Part shown: positions 8,396 through 16,168 of the stretch, in pieces
Position numbering within the stretch: the first letter of the stretch is position 1
How the letters are laid out: each line of letters opens with the position of its first letter
NCBI GenBank assembly: GCA_902784435.1
Contig: CACZUR010000010.1
Span: 34,833 to 98,832 of the forward strand
DNA: 64,000 nucleotides
From: an uncultured Bacteroidia bacterium
Lineage (GTDB): Bacteria; Bacteroidota; Bacteroidia; Bacteroidales; UBA932
Direction of reading: 5' to 3'
The notes under the pieces: generated by a model
The model's input: only the letters and a program-made list of their open reading frames with translations
Database searches by the model: none
What the model was told of the DNA's origin: nothing
Program-made: the position numbers and the translations under genes

Positions 8396-8855
8396 AACGG
8401 TTGATTTTACGGTCTATGGACATACCCACCCGTGCCAGGTCCCGCACCAGGCCTTCTGCCTGGAAACCGCCCAGCATGGGGGTAAGGGTAATGCTGTCTT
8501 CCCACAGGCGGGCGGCCCGGTTGAGGGAAGCTTTCAGGTGATAGCGGCGCCCGCCGTCTTCCGTTTCTCCGGAGAGGACATAGCCGCGCTCCTCCAGGGC
8601 CTCGTCAATGGCTTTCCAGTGTTCCGAAGGCTCTCCGGTGGCGCGGATGGTGCGTTTCCCGTATCCGAAGAGGGGGTATACGGCGGCCATCAGGGCAAAG
8701 ATGCCCAGGATGTAGAAGATGGATGTCCAGCCTTTGCGGAAGGCGATGGCAATATCTTTGGGTATCATGCCGGCGAGCATCAGGATGCCCACCAGCAGAA
8801 TGAAGAGGAGGGTGAGCTGAACCAGGTATTTAAAGGCTCTTCTGAGATAGGTCAT
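8388..8855 (-). CDS. Small membrane protein
   Basis: This encodes 155 residues. Two transmembrane helices lie near residues 10-30 and 44-66 (LVQLTLLFILLVGILMLAGM and IFYILGIFALMAAVYPLFGY). They are followed by a soluble domain with an alternating strand/helix pattern to the end. I do not recognise the family. The ATG overlaps the hemW stop as ATGA, and the DUF2007 start overlaps this stop, so the three genes are translationally coupled. The soluble domain probably faces the cytoplasm. Confidence 0.7.
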   Translation of the reverse strand: MTYLRRAFKYLVQLTLLFILLVGILMLAGMIPKDIAIAFRKGWTSIFYILGIFALMAAVYPLFGYGKRTIRATGEPSEHWKAIDEALEERGYVLSGETEDGGRRYHLKASLNRAARLWEDSITLTPMLGGFQAEGLVRDLARVGMSIDRKINRYD

Positions 8856-9928
8856 ATCAATTGTCTGATGATTTCGTCCGACACAAAGAAGTGGTCTTCG
8901 GGGATGCGGTAGCGGCGTCCCTGCCGGATCAGGGCCCCTTCCTGCACCAGCAGGTCTATCTGTCCGGGCATGCTGTTGGCCTGCAGGAACTCTGCATCTA
9001 CGCCGTTGGATGTCCTGAGGCCCAGCATCAGGGTTTCCACTTTTTCGTCTTCCACGCTCAGGGCTTCCTGGGTGTGGATATAGTTTTCCAGTTCCGGGGA
9101 ATTCCAGCTGCGGCCCCGTCCGCTGAAGGAATGGGCGCTGGGACCCAGGCCCACATAAGGCCTTCTTTGCCAGTAGCCGCGGTTGTGCACGGCCTCGAAG
9201 CCGGGCTTGGCGAAGTTGGAGATTTCGTAATGGTTGTAGCCGGCCTCCCGGAGTTTTTCGCAGAGGATGTCGTACTGGTGGCGGCATACTTCGTCCGAGG
9301 CCTCCTCATAGTCTCCCCGTTCCAGTCGGAGGGCCAGTTCGTTGTCTCCTTCCACGGTGAGCTGATAGCAGGAAATGTGCTCCGGACCCAGCTTCAGGGC
9401 CTCCTGGATGGTGTTTTCCCAAACCTCGTCCGACAGATTGCTCAGGCCGAAGATGAGGTCTATGCTGATGTTGGGAATGCCGGCTTCCCGGCACAGGCGG
9501 AAGGCCTCGCGGGCGGCGGAGGCGTCGTGCCGGCGGTTCATCCAGCGGAGCAGGCTGTCGTCAAAGGACTGCACGCCGATGCTGATGCGGTTCACCCCCA
9601 GCATCTGGAGGCTCTGGACGTAGGGCAGGCCTTTCTGGACCAGGTCGTCCGGGTTCACTTCCATGGTGAACTCCGTGTAGGGACCGCCGTGCTTGCATTC
9701 CTCCAGGGTAAGGAGGATGCGGGTAAGGTCCGTGAGCGGCAGCAGGGAAGGGGTGCCGCCCCCGAAGTACAGGGTTCTGGGATAGTCGTCTATCTCCGGG
9801 CTGCGGCGGCGGATTTCCTCACAGAGCTGCTGGGTATATCGGGCGTACTTTCCCTCATCGCCCATTTCTGAGTAGAAGTCGCAGTAAATGCAGTAGCTCT
9901 TGCAGAAGGGAACGTGGATATAGATCAT
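8852..9928 (-). CDS. hemW: Radical SAM heme chaperone HemW
   Basis: This encodes 358 residues. The radical SAM motif CxxxCxxC is at Cys9, Cys13 and Cys16 (IHVPFCKSYCIYCDFYS). The family phrases YFGGGTPSLL, TMEVNPDD, NRISIGVQSFDD and YVGLGPSAHSF follow in order. HemW binds heme and a 4Fe-4S cluster and hands heme to target proteins; it was long misannotated as oxygen-independent coproporphyrinogen oxidase. The length and the CxxxCxxC spacing favour HemW over HemN. The gene lies 4 bp downstream of the coiled-coil gene. Confidence 0.9.
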   Translation of the reverse strand: MIYIHVPFCKSYCIYCDFYSEMGDEGKYARYTQQLCEEIRRRSPEIDDYPRTLYFGGGTPSLLPLTDLTRILLTLEECKHGGPYTEFTMEVNPDDLVQKGLPYVQSLQMLGVNRISIGVQSFDDSLLRWMNRRHDASAAREAFRLCREAGIPNISIDLIFGLSNLSDEVWENTIQEALKLGPEHISCYQLTVEGDNELALRLERGDYEEASDEVCRHQYDILCEKLREAGYNHYEISNFAKPGFEAVHNRGYWQRRPYVGLGPSAHSFSGRGRSWNSPELENYIHTQEALSVEDEKVETLMLGLRTSNGVDAEFLQANSMPGQIDLLVQEGALIRQGRRYRIPEDHFFVSDEIIRQLI

Positions 9929-9932
9929 ACCG

Positions 9933-10844
9933 CTACCTCAACATGCATTCGGCACGTCCCAGAAGGCTCTGTTCCGTGTATACTTCCAGCGTGTATACGC
10001 CTTTCACGAAGTCTCCGGTGTCGTTGATGTAGATGGACATGTCCACCTCCGAACCTTCGTAGTCCACTTCGCGGGAAGCGGTGGCCTGCAGGGATTCCCC
10101 GCCCAGGAGGAAGCTCACGGATTCGTTGTTCATCAGGAGCACGCCCTCCGGGTCTTTCACGCGGACATACACGCGCACGGGGCCGCGGTCTGCCAGGGAA
10201 TTCTCTACCAGCGACAGGCCGGCCACCATATAACGCACGCGGCTGTGGCGGTCTCCGGCTTTGTCGTTGCTGTAGTAACCGGTGAGGGAGATGGCGCGGG
10301 CGCGCAGCACTTTGCCGGCGTTCACCTGGGAAGACAGGTTTTCGATCTTCTGGGTGAGCTCTTCGTTGGCACGGCGGTGCTCGGCGGCTTCGCGGCGGGC
10401 CTGGGCGGCATCGGCCGTGAGTTTCTTGTTCAGGGTGTTCAGGGAATCTATCTGGACGATGTAGCCCTTCATGATGGTGCGCAGGGTGCCCAGTTCCTTT
10501 TCGTATTGGCGGATCTTGGCCCGGTTGGTGGCCTCTGTCTTGTTGAGCTTTTCGATGAGCATGGCCACCTGTTCACGGGAGGTGTCCAGCTGGTGGTTGA
10601 TGGCTTCGTAGTCCGAGTTCAGGGAAGAGAAATCGTTCTGCAATTCCACCATCTGCTGGGCCAGTTCCTGTTTTTCGCCTTCCAGTTGGCCCACCAGGCT
10701 GTTGCGCTGGTACAGCAGATAACCCAGCCCGCAGGCCAGGACAACCGCCACGGCGGCCAGGATGGTCATGAGGGTCTGGGGGCCTTTTCTGGCCTTTCTT
10801 TCACGCTCCTCGCGTTCAATTCTTTCGAGCGGATCTTCAGTCAT
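9933..10844 (-). CDS. Membrane-anchored coiled-coil protein
   Basis: This encodes 303 residues. A short charged cytoplasmic head (about 22 residues) precedes one transmembrane helix (residues 25-45, TLMTILAAVAVVLACGLGYL). A long heptad-patterned coiled coil follows from about residue 50 to 175. The C-terminal globular domain (about 180-303) is beta-rich. I do not recognise the C-terminal domain. The layout suggests a periplasm-facing envelope protein. It heads a four-gene minus-strand cluster with hemW and shares a divergent promoter region with the aminopeptidase gene. Confidence 0.75.
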   Translation of the reverse strand: MTEDPLERIEREERERKARKGPQTLMTILAAVAVVLACGLGYLLYQRNSLVGQLEGEKQELAQQMVELQNDFSSLNSDYEAINHQLDTSREQVAMLIEKLNKTEATNRAKIRQYEKELGTLRTIMKGYIVQIDSLNTLNKKLTADAAQARREAAEHRRANEELTQKIENLSSQVNAGKVLRARAISLTGYYSNDKAGDRHSRVRYMVAGLSLVENSLADRGPVRVYVRVKDPEGVLLMNNESVSFLLGGESLQATASREVDYEGSEVDMSIYINDTGDFVKGVYTLEVYTEQSLLGRAECMLR

Positions 10845-10866
10845 ATGTCTCTTGTTTTAAAATCAT

Positions 10867-10886
10867 ACAAATATAGTTATATTTGT
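10867..10886. promoter_or_regulatory. Back-to-back -7 boxes of divergent genes
   Basis: TATATTTGT on the minus strand (10875-10867) serves the coiled-coil gene. TATATTTGT on the plus strand (10878-10886) serves the aminopeptidase. Only two bases separate them, so RNA polymerase can probably occupy just one direction at a time. Confidence 0.7.
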
Positions 10887-10908
10887 GCAAATATCGTACT
10901 AGCGCACT

Positions 10909-12714
10909 ATGGATTCAATCTTTTCTGGCAGAGTGAGCGCCCTCCGTAGGCTGATGCAGGAACACGGATGGGACATCGTGGTACTTACGGGCAGTGACCC
11001 CCACGGCAGCGAATATCCCGCTACCCGCTGGCAGCAGGTAGCCTGGCTTTCCGGCTTCACCGGAGAGGCCGGAGATCTGGTCATTACCCAGGACCACGCC
11101 GGATTGTGGACAGACACCCGCTACTTTATCCAGGCCCATCGGCAACTGGAGGGCAGCGGCATCGTGCTGCACAAGATGCGTGTGCCGGAACAGGTGCCCA
11201 TCCCGCAGTGGATTGCTTCGCTGGGGCTGGACGAACCCGTTATCGCGGTAGACGGCCTCTGCCAGAGCGTATCGGCCATCGACACCCTGCAGGAAGCCGT
11301 TCCGTCGGCCATCATCGTGTCGGTGCCGGATTTGCTCTCGGCGCTGTGGACCGACCGGCCGGCCATCCCCACTTCGCCCGTCATCACGCTGGGCGAAGAC
11401 CTGGTGGGGGAGAGCCGTGACGCCAAACTGCGCCGCCTGCGCAAATGGCTGGTGATGCAGGGGGCCGATGCCATCTTCCTGTCGGCCCTGGACGAAATTG
11501 CCTGGCTGCTCAACGTGCGCGGGGCCGACGTAGCCTACAATCCGGTGGTCATCTCCTATCTGCTGGTCACCCTGGACGATGCCTTCTGGTTCGTGCGCAA
11601 GGATGCTTTCCAGGACCCGGATCCGGACACGGCCGACAGTTTCCAGGAGCTGCAGGCCGACGGCGTGACCATCCGGGATTACGAGGAAGCCAACGTTACC
11701 CTGGCCTCGCTGCGCCTGGACGGCGTAGACCGCATCTGTCTGGACCCCTCCGTCCTGAATCTGTTTCTGCGGGAAGCCATCGACGACGGAGACTTGCTCC
11801 CGGAAGTGGTGGAGATGCCGTCCCCGGTGGCCCTGTGGAAGGCTGTGAAAAATGCCGTGGAGATAGACGGGATGCGGGAAGCCCACCTGGAAGACGGCCT
11901 GGTCATGGAGCAGTTCCTGTTCTGGCTGTCCCACAAGGCCGGCTGCGTGAACGAATGGGAAGCGGCCTGTGAACTGGGGCGGCTCCGCTCGCAGGTGTCC
12001 GGATACCGGGGCGACAGTTTCCAGACCATATCGGCCTATGGCCCGTCCGCAGCCCTGCCGCACTACGTTACGCCGCAGGAAGGGTCGGCCCTGCTGGAGG
12101 CCCGCGGCCTGTATCTCGTAGACTCCGGCGGCCAGTATCTGTTTGGCACGACGGACATTACCCGTACCGTTCCGCTGGGGCCCTGCACCGCCCTGGAGCG
12201 GGAAGACTATACGCTGGTGCTCAAAGGCCACATCCAGCTGGCCATGGCCCTGTTCCCCAAGGGGACGGCCGGCTGCCAGATCGACGCCCTGGCCCGGGAG
12301 CCCCTGTGGCGGGCCAAGCGCAACTTCGGCCACGGGACCGGCCATGGCGTGGGCTTTTACCTGAACGTCCACGAAGGGCCGCAGGACATCCGGCAGAACT
12401 TCAATGCCCAGCCCCTGCTGCCGGGCATGATCATTTCCGACGAACCCGGCCTGTACCGGGAGGGCATGCACGGCGTCCGCCACGAAAACCTTGTCCTGGT
12501 GCGCCCGGTGGGGGATAACGAGTTCGGCTCCTTCCTGGGTTTCGAAACCCTTACCCTGTGCCACTTCTCCACTTCCTGCCTGGATGTCTCACTGCTCACC
12601 TCCGACGAACGGGACTGGCTCAACGCCTATAACAACCGCGTGTACGAGGCCCTGTCGGCCCGTCTTCCGGCCCCTGTCGCCGCCTGGCTCCGGCAGGAGA
12701 CCCTGCCGGTGTAG
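10909..12714 (+). CDS. Xaa-Pro aminopeptidase (M24B)
   Basis: This encodes 601 residues, matching the long three-domain aminopeptidase P type. Two creatinase-like domains fill the first 310 residues. The pita-bread metallopeptidase domain follows, with the dinuclear metal ligands in order: Asp in LVDSGGQY, Asp in GTTDITRT, His in HGTGHGVGFYLNVHEGP, Glu in SDEPGLYREG and Glu in GVRHENLVLV. It removes an N-terminal residue preceding proline in cytoplasmic peptides. There is no signal peptide. The start follows the -7 box at 10878-10886 by 22 bases. Confidence 0.92.
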   Translation: MDSIFSGRVSALRRLMQEHGWDIVVLTGSDPHGSEYPATRWQQVAWLSGFTGEAGDLVITQDHAGLWTDTRYFIQAHRQLEGSGIVLHKMRVPEQVPIPQWIASLGLDEPVIAVDGLCQSVSAIDTLQEAVPSAIIVSVPDLLSALWTDRPAIPTSPVITLGEDLVGESRDAKLRRLRKWLVMQGADAIFLSALDEIAWLLNVRGADVAYNPVVISYLLVTLDDAFWFVRKDAFQDPDPDTADSFQELQADGVTIRDYEEANVTLASLRLDGVDRICLDPSVLNLFLREAIDDGDLLPEVVEMPSPVALWKAVKNAVEIDGMREAHLEDGLVMEQFLFWLSHKAGCVNEWEAACELGRLRSQVSGYRGDSFQTISAYGPSAALPHYVTPQEGSALLEARGLYLVDSGGQYLFGTTDITRTVPLGPCTALEREDYTLVLKGHIQLAMALFPKGTAGCQIDALAREPLWRAKRNFGHGTGHGVGFYLNVHEGPQDIRQNFNAQPLLPGMIISDEPGLYREGMHGVRHENLVLVRPVGDNEFGSFLGFETLTLCHFSTSCLDVSLLTSDERDWLNAYNNRVYEALSARLPAPVAAWLRQETLPV

Positions 12715-12780
12715 CCTCCGGCGGCCAACGCCGGGCCCATTCCCTGACTGGCATGCTCGCCGCCGGTGGAAAAACTGGCT

Positions 12781-12888
12781 GTTTTTGTTAAGTTATTAAC
12801 AATGAGTTAATTACAACATTTCCTCCCGGCTTTTTTGCTGGGAGGAAAATGCGTAAATGTCTGTGAATTAGTACTTTAGCAGAAACAC
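12781..12888 (+). repeat. RAYT-associated hairpin element, copy A
   Basis: This is a 108-bp unit that starts GTTTTTGTTAAGTTATTAAC and ends near TTTAGCAGAAACAC. It has a central hairpin with left arm 12817-12830 (CATTTCCTCCCGGC), a T-rich loop and right arm 12837-12851. The first half is almost identical to the inverted copy C. It lies in the 300-bp gap between the aminopeptidase and the transposase gene. Confidence 0.85.
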
Positions 12889-12903
12889 CCAAACAGAGAA
12901 ACC

Positions 12904-12962
12904 ATCGGAAGCGAACAATTATCTTACACAAAAGATTTGTTTTTCTGCAAGAAGCTTCCGAT
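12904..12962. repeat. 9-bp inverted repeat with long spacer
   Basis: ATCGGAAGC (12904-12912) and GCTTCCGAT (12954-12962) are exact reverse complements 41 bases apart. They lie between hairpin element A and the transposase gene and could form a long-range stem in its 5' leader or serve as a protein site. Confidence 0.55.
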
Positions 12963-13015
12963 ATTCGTTTCGTAGAGCTTGTTAGGGGAAATAGTTCTTT
13001 TTCCTTAACCGTTTT

Positions 13016-13978
13016 ATGAGCTCTATGAAGCATCGGTCTTTCTACAAAAACATCTTAAACCACTGCTATCAGCGATCGGCAGGTGGTGTTCTATTCTACA
13101 CCTATAGCGATCATCTGGTCTATTTTACTAATTTTTGCACTCTGGCCCGGCAATATGGCATCCAGGTTCTGGCTGCCTGTCAGATGCCCGACCACGTGCA
13201 TGACGCCCTTGTCGCGCAAAAGCTGCAGGATTTGGTTTTCTTCAAAAAAGCGCTTAACGCCCGTTTCGCCAAACTATACAATGCCAACAGCAAGACCACG
13301 GGGCCGGTTTTTGAAACGCCTTTCAACAATGCCCCAAAAACCGGTGCAAAAAAAGCCCGGACCAATCTCGTCTATATTGGCAACAATCCGGTAGAACGTC
13401 AGTTGGTTGCACGGGCCGAAGAGTACCGCTGGAACTATCTGGCCTACGCAGTGTCTGACCATCCTTTTTCCGAGCCCATTGTCATCCGCCGCTCCTCCAA
13501 GGCACTCCGGACGGCTCTTCGGGTGGTCAAAGCTCAGTTTTTAGCTTCACGGCCTGTCAACTATCCCCTCCTCAAACGGCTTACGGAGAATCTGAATCCT
13601 GTGGAAGTCCAGCAGTTCACGGATTATGTCATCTCCACTTACAATGTCATCGACTATACCCAGGCCATCCGGTACTTCGACAGCTACGATGATATGATTA
13701 CCTCTATGCATGTTACAACTGGCAGTGAATATGACATCAATGAGGTTTTTATCGGTAAGTCCGACAGATCTTATGCAACGATGAGCCGGATTCTCCTTCG
13801 GGAATGCCATCTTTCAGATATTCACGACATCCTGTCCATGAGTATAGAAGACAAGTGGCAACTATTTTCTATCCTTCGGAAGCACACTTCCGTAATGGGA
13901 GCACAAATTGCGGCTTTTCTCCATATCCCTCTAAAAGAAGGAGCCACCGACATGTCGCCGTTTTTAATAAGTGGTTGA
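13016..13978 (+). CDS. REP-associated tyrosine transposase (RAYT)
   Basis: This encodes 320 residues. The N-terminal 160 residues form a Y1 transposase domain: the opening RSFYKNILNHCYQRS, the HUH metal motif in CQMPDHVHDAL, and the expected catalytic Tyr in NLVYIGNNPVERQL. The C-terminal part (about 185-310) holds a DnaA-C-like helix-turn-helix region ending MGAQIAAFLHIPLK, as in other large RAYTs. RAYTs cut and join single-stranded hairpins (REP sequences) and are single-copy domesticated relatives of IS200/IS605. Here matching hairpin elements lie on both sides, and the stop codon is inside the downstream one. Met4 (13025) is an alternative start. Confidence 0.85.
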   Translation: MSSMKHRSFYKNILNHCYQRSAGGVLFYTYSDHLVYFTNFCTLARQYGIQVLAACQMPDHVHDALVAQKLQDLVFFKKALNARFAKLYNANSKTTGPVFETPFNNAPKTGAKKARTNLVYIGNNPVERQLVARAEEYRWNYLAYAVSDHPFSEPIVIRRSSKALRTALRVVKAQFLASRPVNYPLLKRLTENLNPVEVQQFTDYVISTYNVIDYTQAIRYFDSYDDMITSMHVTTGSEYDINEVFIGKSDRSYATMSRILLRECHLSDIHDILSMSIEDKWQLFSILRKHTSVMGAQIAAFLHIPLKEGATDMSPFLISG

Positions 13979-14066
13979 TAATTAGAATATTACGTATTTT
14001 TCTCCCGGCTCTTTTGCCAGGAGGAAAATACGCAAAGTGCTGTCTATTAGTATTTTAGCAAAAACG
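13960..14066 (+). repeat. RAYT-associated hairpin element, copy B
   Basis: This is a 107-bp unit in the same orientation as copy A. The left arm (13990-14009, TTACGTATTTTTCTCCCGGC) pairs with 14016-14035 (GCCAGGAGGAAAATACGCAA) around a 6-base loop, with two mismatches and a G-T pair. Its first 19 bases are the last codons and stop of the transposase gene. It ends TTTTAGCAAAAACG. Confidence 0.88.
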
Positions 14067-14154
14067 CTCGGTCAAAAACTCGCACAAACGCACTTTCCTT
14101 TTTAACATTTTCCCCCGTGGTGCGTCTTTTGTATACAAGCGCTTGAATTGCGAT

Positions 14155-14640
14155 ATGAAAAAGACACTCCTCACCATTACCATTCTCCTCATCAGCGCCG
14201 CCCTCGCCTGGGCGGGAGGACCTGCCAAAGTGCAGTCGCTCATCAAACAGTACCGGGACAAGGACGGCTTCGAGACCGTTTCCATCGGCCCGATGGGCAT
14301 GCTCCTGGCAAGGACGGTTACGCGCCTTTCGGCCGATGTGGACAAGGAAGACCTGGCCATCCTGCGCTCCTTCGACAGCATCCGCCGGCTCACCATCCTG
14401 GATTTTTCCGATGCCGATTCCACCGTCCGCGAACACTTTACCCACAAGGTGCAGAAAGCCCTGAAGGGCATGGAACTGATCCTGGAAGCCAAAGACGACG
14501 GTGACGGCCTGAGCATCTATGGCGTCGACGACGGAAAACGGGTGCGCGACTGCATCCTGTACAGTCCCGACGGCACGCTTATCTGCGTACGCGGATCCAT
14601 CGACCTGGAAAAACTGATGGCGGCTGCCGACAATGACTGA
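14155..14640 (+). CDS. DUF4252-type secreted protein
   Basis: This encodes 161 residues with a signal peptide (MKKTLLTITILLISAALAWAGG). The mature part matches DUF4252: KVQSLIKQYRDKDGFETVSIGPMG, then a helix, LTILDFSDAD, ALKGMELILEAKDDGDGLSIYG and a final strand-helix ending SIDLEKLMAAAD. DUF4252 proteins are common in Bacteroidota next to ECF sigma factors and have no known role. The ATG at 14155 starts the signal peptide; an in-frame ATG at 14143 would add four residues. The stop overlaps the sigma-factor gene by 8 bp, so the genes are coupled. A second member closes the operon at 15441. Confidence 0.85.
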   Translation: MKKTLLTITILLISAALAWAGGPAKVQSLIKQYRDKDGFETVSIGPMGMLLARTVTRLSADVDKEDLAILRSFDSIRRLTILDFSDADSTVREHFTHKVQKALKGMELILEAKDDGDGLSIYGVDDGKRVRDCILYSPDGTLICVRGSIDLEKLMAAADND

Positions 14641-15106
14641 ACGCGCGTTCCATACGGTCTGGATCCCTTTGCAGGGGCATTTCTACCGCATCGCATTCTA
14701 TATCCTGGAAAACGAGGCCGATGCGAAGGATGCCGTGCAGGACCTGTACCTGAAGCTGTGGAACCTCCGCGACCATCTGGAGATGATCCGGCAGCCATCG
14801 GCCTACGGAGCCCTGCTCTTGAAGAATCTGTGCATCGACCGCCTTCGCAGGGCGTGGCCCACGGAAGAACCTTCGGAAACGATGGCCGGCGATGCTCCGC
14901 CCGATCAGGCCCTGGAAAGCCGCGAGCAACTGCAACAAGTGGACCTGGCCCTGCAAACTCTTCCGGAGAGCCAGCGCAAACTACTGAGCCTCAGAGTGCT
15001 GGAAGGCCTTAGCTATGAAGAGATTGCCCAGCGTACCGGACTGAATCCCTTGAATATCCGGGTACAGGTGAGCCTGGCCCGCAAAAAAATAAGACAAATG
15101 CTATGA
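14633..15106 (+). CDS. ECF RNA polymerase sigma factor
   Basis: This encodes 157 residues, typical of ECF sigma factors. Region 2 is near residues 10-70 (FYRIAFYILENEADAKDAVQ then LYLKLW). Region 4 is near 98-155 (LQTLPESQRKLLSLRVLEGL then SYEEIAQRTGLNPLNIRVQV). There is no region 1.1 or 3. The start at 14633 overlaps the DUF4252 gene, and the stop overlaps the next ATG as ATGA. The protein should direct RNA polymerase to a small regulon, probably including this operon, under control of the membrane protein encoded next. Confidence 0.9.
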   Translation: MTERAFHTVWIPLQGHFYRIAFYILENEADAKDAVQDLYLKLWNLRDHLEMIRQPSAYGALLLKNLCIDRLRRAWPTEEPSETMAGDAPPDQALESREQLQQVDLALQTLPESQRKLLSLRVLEGLSYEEIAQRTGLNPLNIRVQVSLARKKIRQML

Positions 15107-15444
15107 AACGGATCCAAGACATAGAGAAACTGACGGCGGAAGACCTCTCCCGCATCGGGGCCGATGAAAGCATCCCCGTGCCGGAAGACCTGTCGGTCAA
15201 ACTGCCCGGAAAAGCCCGCCACACCGCGCTCTGGAGCGCTGCCGCTTCCGTGGCCATCGTCGCAGGCGTGGGACTGGGCGTCCTGCTGCACTCGCCGGAG
15301 CCCAAGGATACCTTCACGGACCCGTACCTGGCCTATGCCGCCGTGGAAGACGCCCTGAACCGGATGGGCGGAACCATCCAGGAAAGTGCCAGCCTCCTGG
15401 CTCAGACAGAAAAGGATTATAACAAGATAAATTATTGGAAATGA
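15103..15444 (+). CDS. Small membrane protein, probable anti-sigma factor
   Basis: This encodes 113 residues. A cytoplasmic head of about 40 residues precedes one transmembrane helix (about 44-62, LWSAAASVAIVAGVGLGVLL) and a periplasmic tail of about 50 residues. Position, overlap with the sigma gene and topology are those of an anti-sigma factor, but I see no ZAS or FecR motif, so the role is inferred from context. The next DUF4252 gene overlaps its stop by 4 bp. Confidence 0.7.
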   Translation: MKRIQDIEKLTAEDLSRIGADESIPVPEDLSVKLPGKARHTALWSAAASVAIVAGVGLGVLLHSPEPKDTFTDPYLAYAAVEDALNRMGGTIQESASLLAQTEKDYNKINYWK

Positions 15445-15953
15445 AAAAATTATATGCAATAGTGGCCATGCTCACCCTGGCCGTTACCGCCTTCGCCCAG
15501 AGCGGCAAGGAGATTTACAACAAGTATTCCGACCTTCCCGGCTTCAGCGCCGTGTATGTTTCCCCTGCCATGTTCCGGATGATTGGCAAGCTCCCCGATG
15601 TGGACATCCAGGACGACAAAGTGAACTTCGGCTCCGTCATCAAGTCCATGAGCGGCTTCTACCTGCTCTCCGCGGAAAACAATCCCGGTGCAGCCCAAGA
15701 CCTGTATAAGGATGTGAACAAACTGATGGACAAGGGCAAGTACGAACTGCTCCTGGAAGCCAAGGAAGACGGTGAGGCTACGCGCCTTTACACTGTCGGG
15801 GACGAGAAAACCGTCACGGCCCTGGTCATGCTCACCAAAAGCGGAGACGAGGTAACCTACATCTCCATCGACGGAAAGATGGATCGCGGCAAACTGGAAG
15901 AGCTGCTGGCCGAGTCGTCCGCGGACGATTCCGACGGGAATCTATTACAATAG
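15441..15953 (+). CDS. Second DUF4252-type secreted protein
   Basis: This encodes 170 residues with a signal peptide (MKKLYAIVAMLTLAVTAFAQ). It is a paralogue of the product of 14155-14640: EIYNKYSDLPGFSAVYVSPA, a helix, YELLLEAKEDGEATRLYTVG and SIDGKMDRGKLEELLAES align with the first protein. The start overlaps the preceding stop as ATGA. The four genes from 14155 form one coupled operon with a secreted DUF4252 protein at each end, so the two proteins may be the signal or client of the sigma/anti-sigma pair between them. Confidence 0.85.
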   Translation: MKKLYAIVAMLTLAVTAFAQSGKEIYNKYSDLPGFSAVYVSPAMFRMIGKLPDVDIQDDKVNFGSVIKSMSGFYLLSAENNPGAAQDLYKDVNKLMDKGKYELLLEAKEDGEATRLYTVGDEKTVTALVMLTKSGDEVTYISIDGKMDRGKLEELLAESSADDSDGNLLQ

Positions 15954-16014
15954 GCAGCGTTGCAATCGGCAGCATTGCACCCAGGGACATTGTGACGGCC
16001 GCCACGCGATAGAG

Positions 16015-16124
16015 GCGTTTTGGTTAAACAATTGATACAAAGTATTTTATGCATTTTCCTCCCGGCCAAAAAGCCGGGAGGAAATGTTGTAATTAACTCA
16101 TAATCAATAACTTGACAAAAACGC
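16015..16124 (-). repeat. RAYT-associated hairpin element, copy C (inverted)
   Basis: This copy runs opposite to copies A and B. Read on the minus strand it contains GAGTTAATTACAACATTTCC and CCTCCCGGC exactly as in copy A. Its ends GCGTTTT and AAAACGC are perfect 7-bp inverted repeats. The central stem CCTCCCGGC/GCCGGGAGG is fully paired. It fills most of the 215-bp gap after the DUF4252 operon. Confidence 0.88.
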
Positions 16125-16168
16125 ACGAATGACGGAGGAAAACGGCGGGCAACCATCGGCCCGGGCCG

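Noticed and set aside
12718-12734. Terminator after the aminopeptidase gene (CCGGCG/CGCCGG)
   Set aside because: The stem is only six base pairs and no T-run follows; hairpin element A a little downstream is the more likely mRNA end.
15953-15980. Short direct repeat GGCAGC(G/A)TTGCA
   Set aside because: Two 12-base copies with one mismatch, next to a gene end, are too little to support a function.
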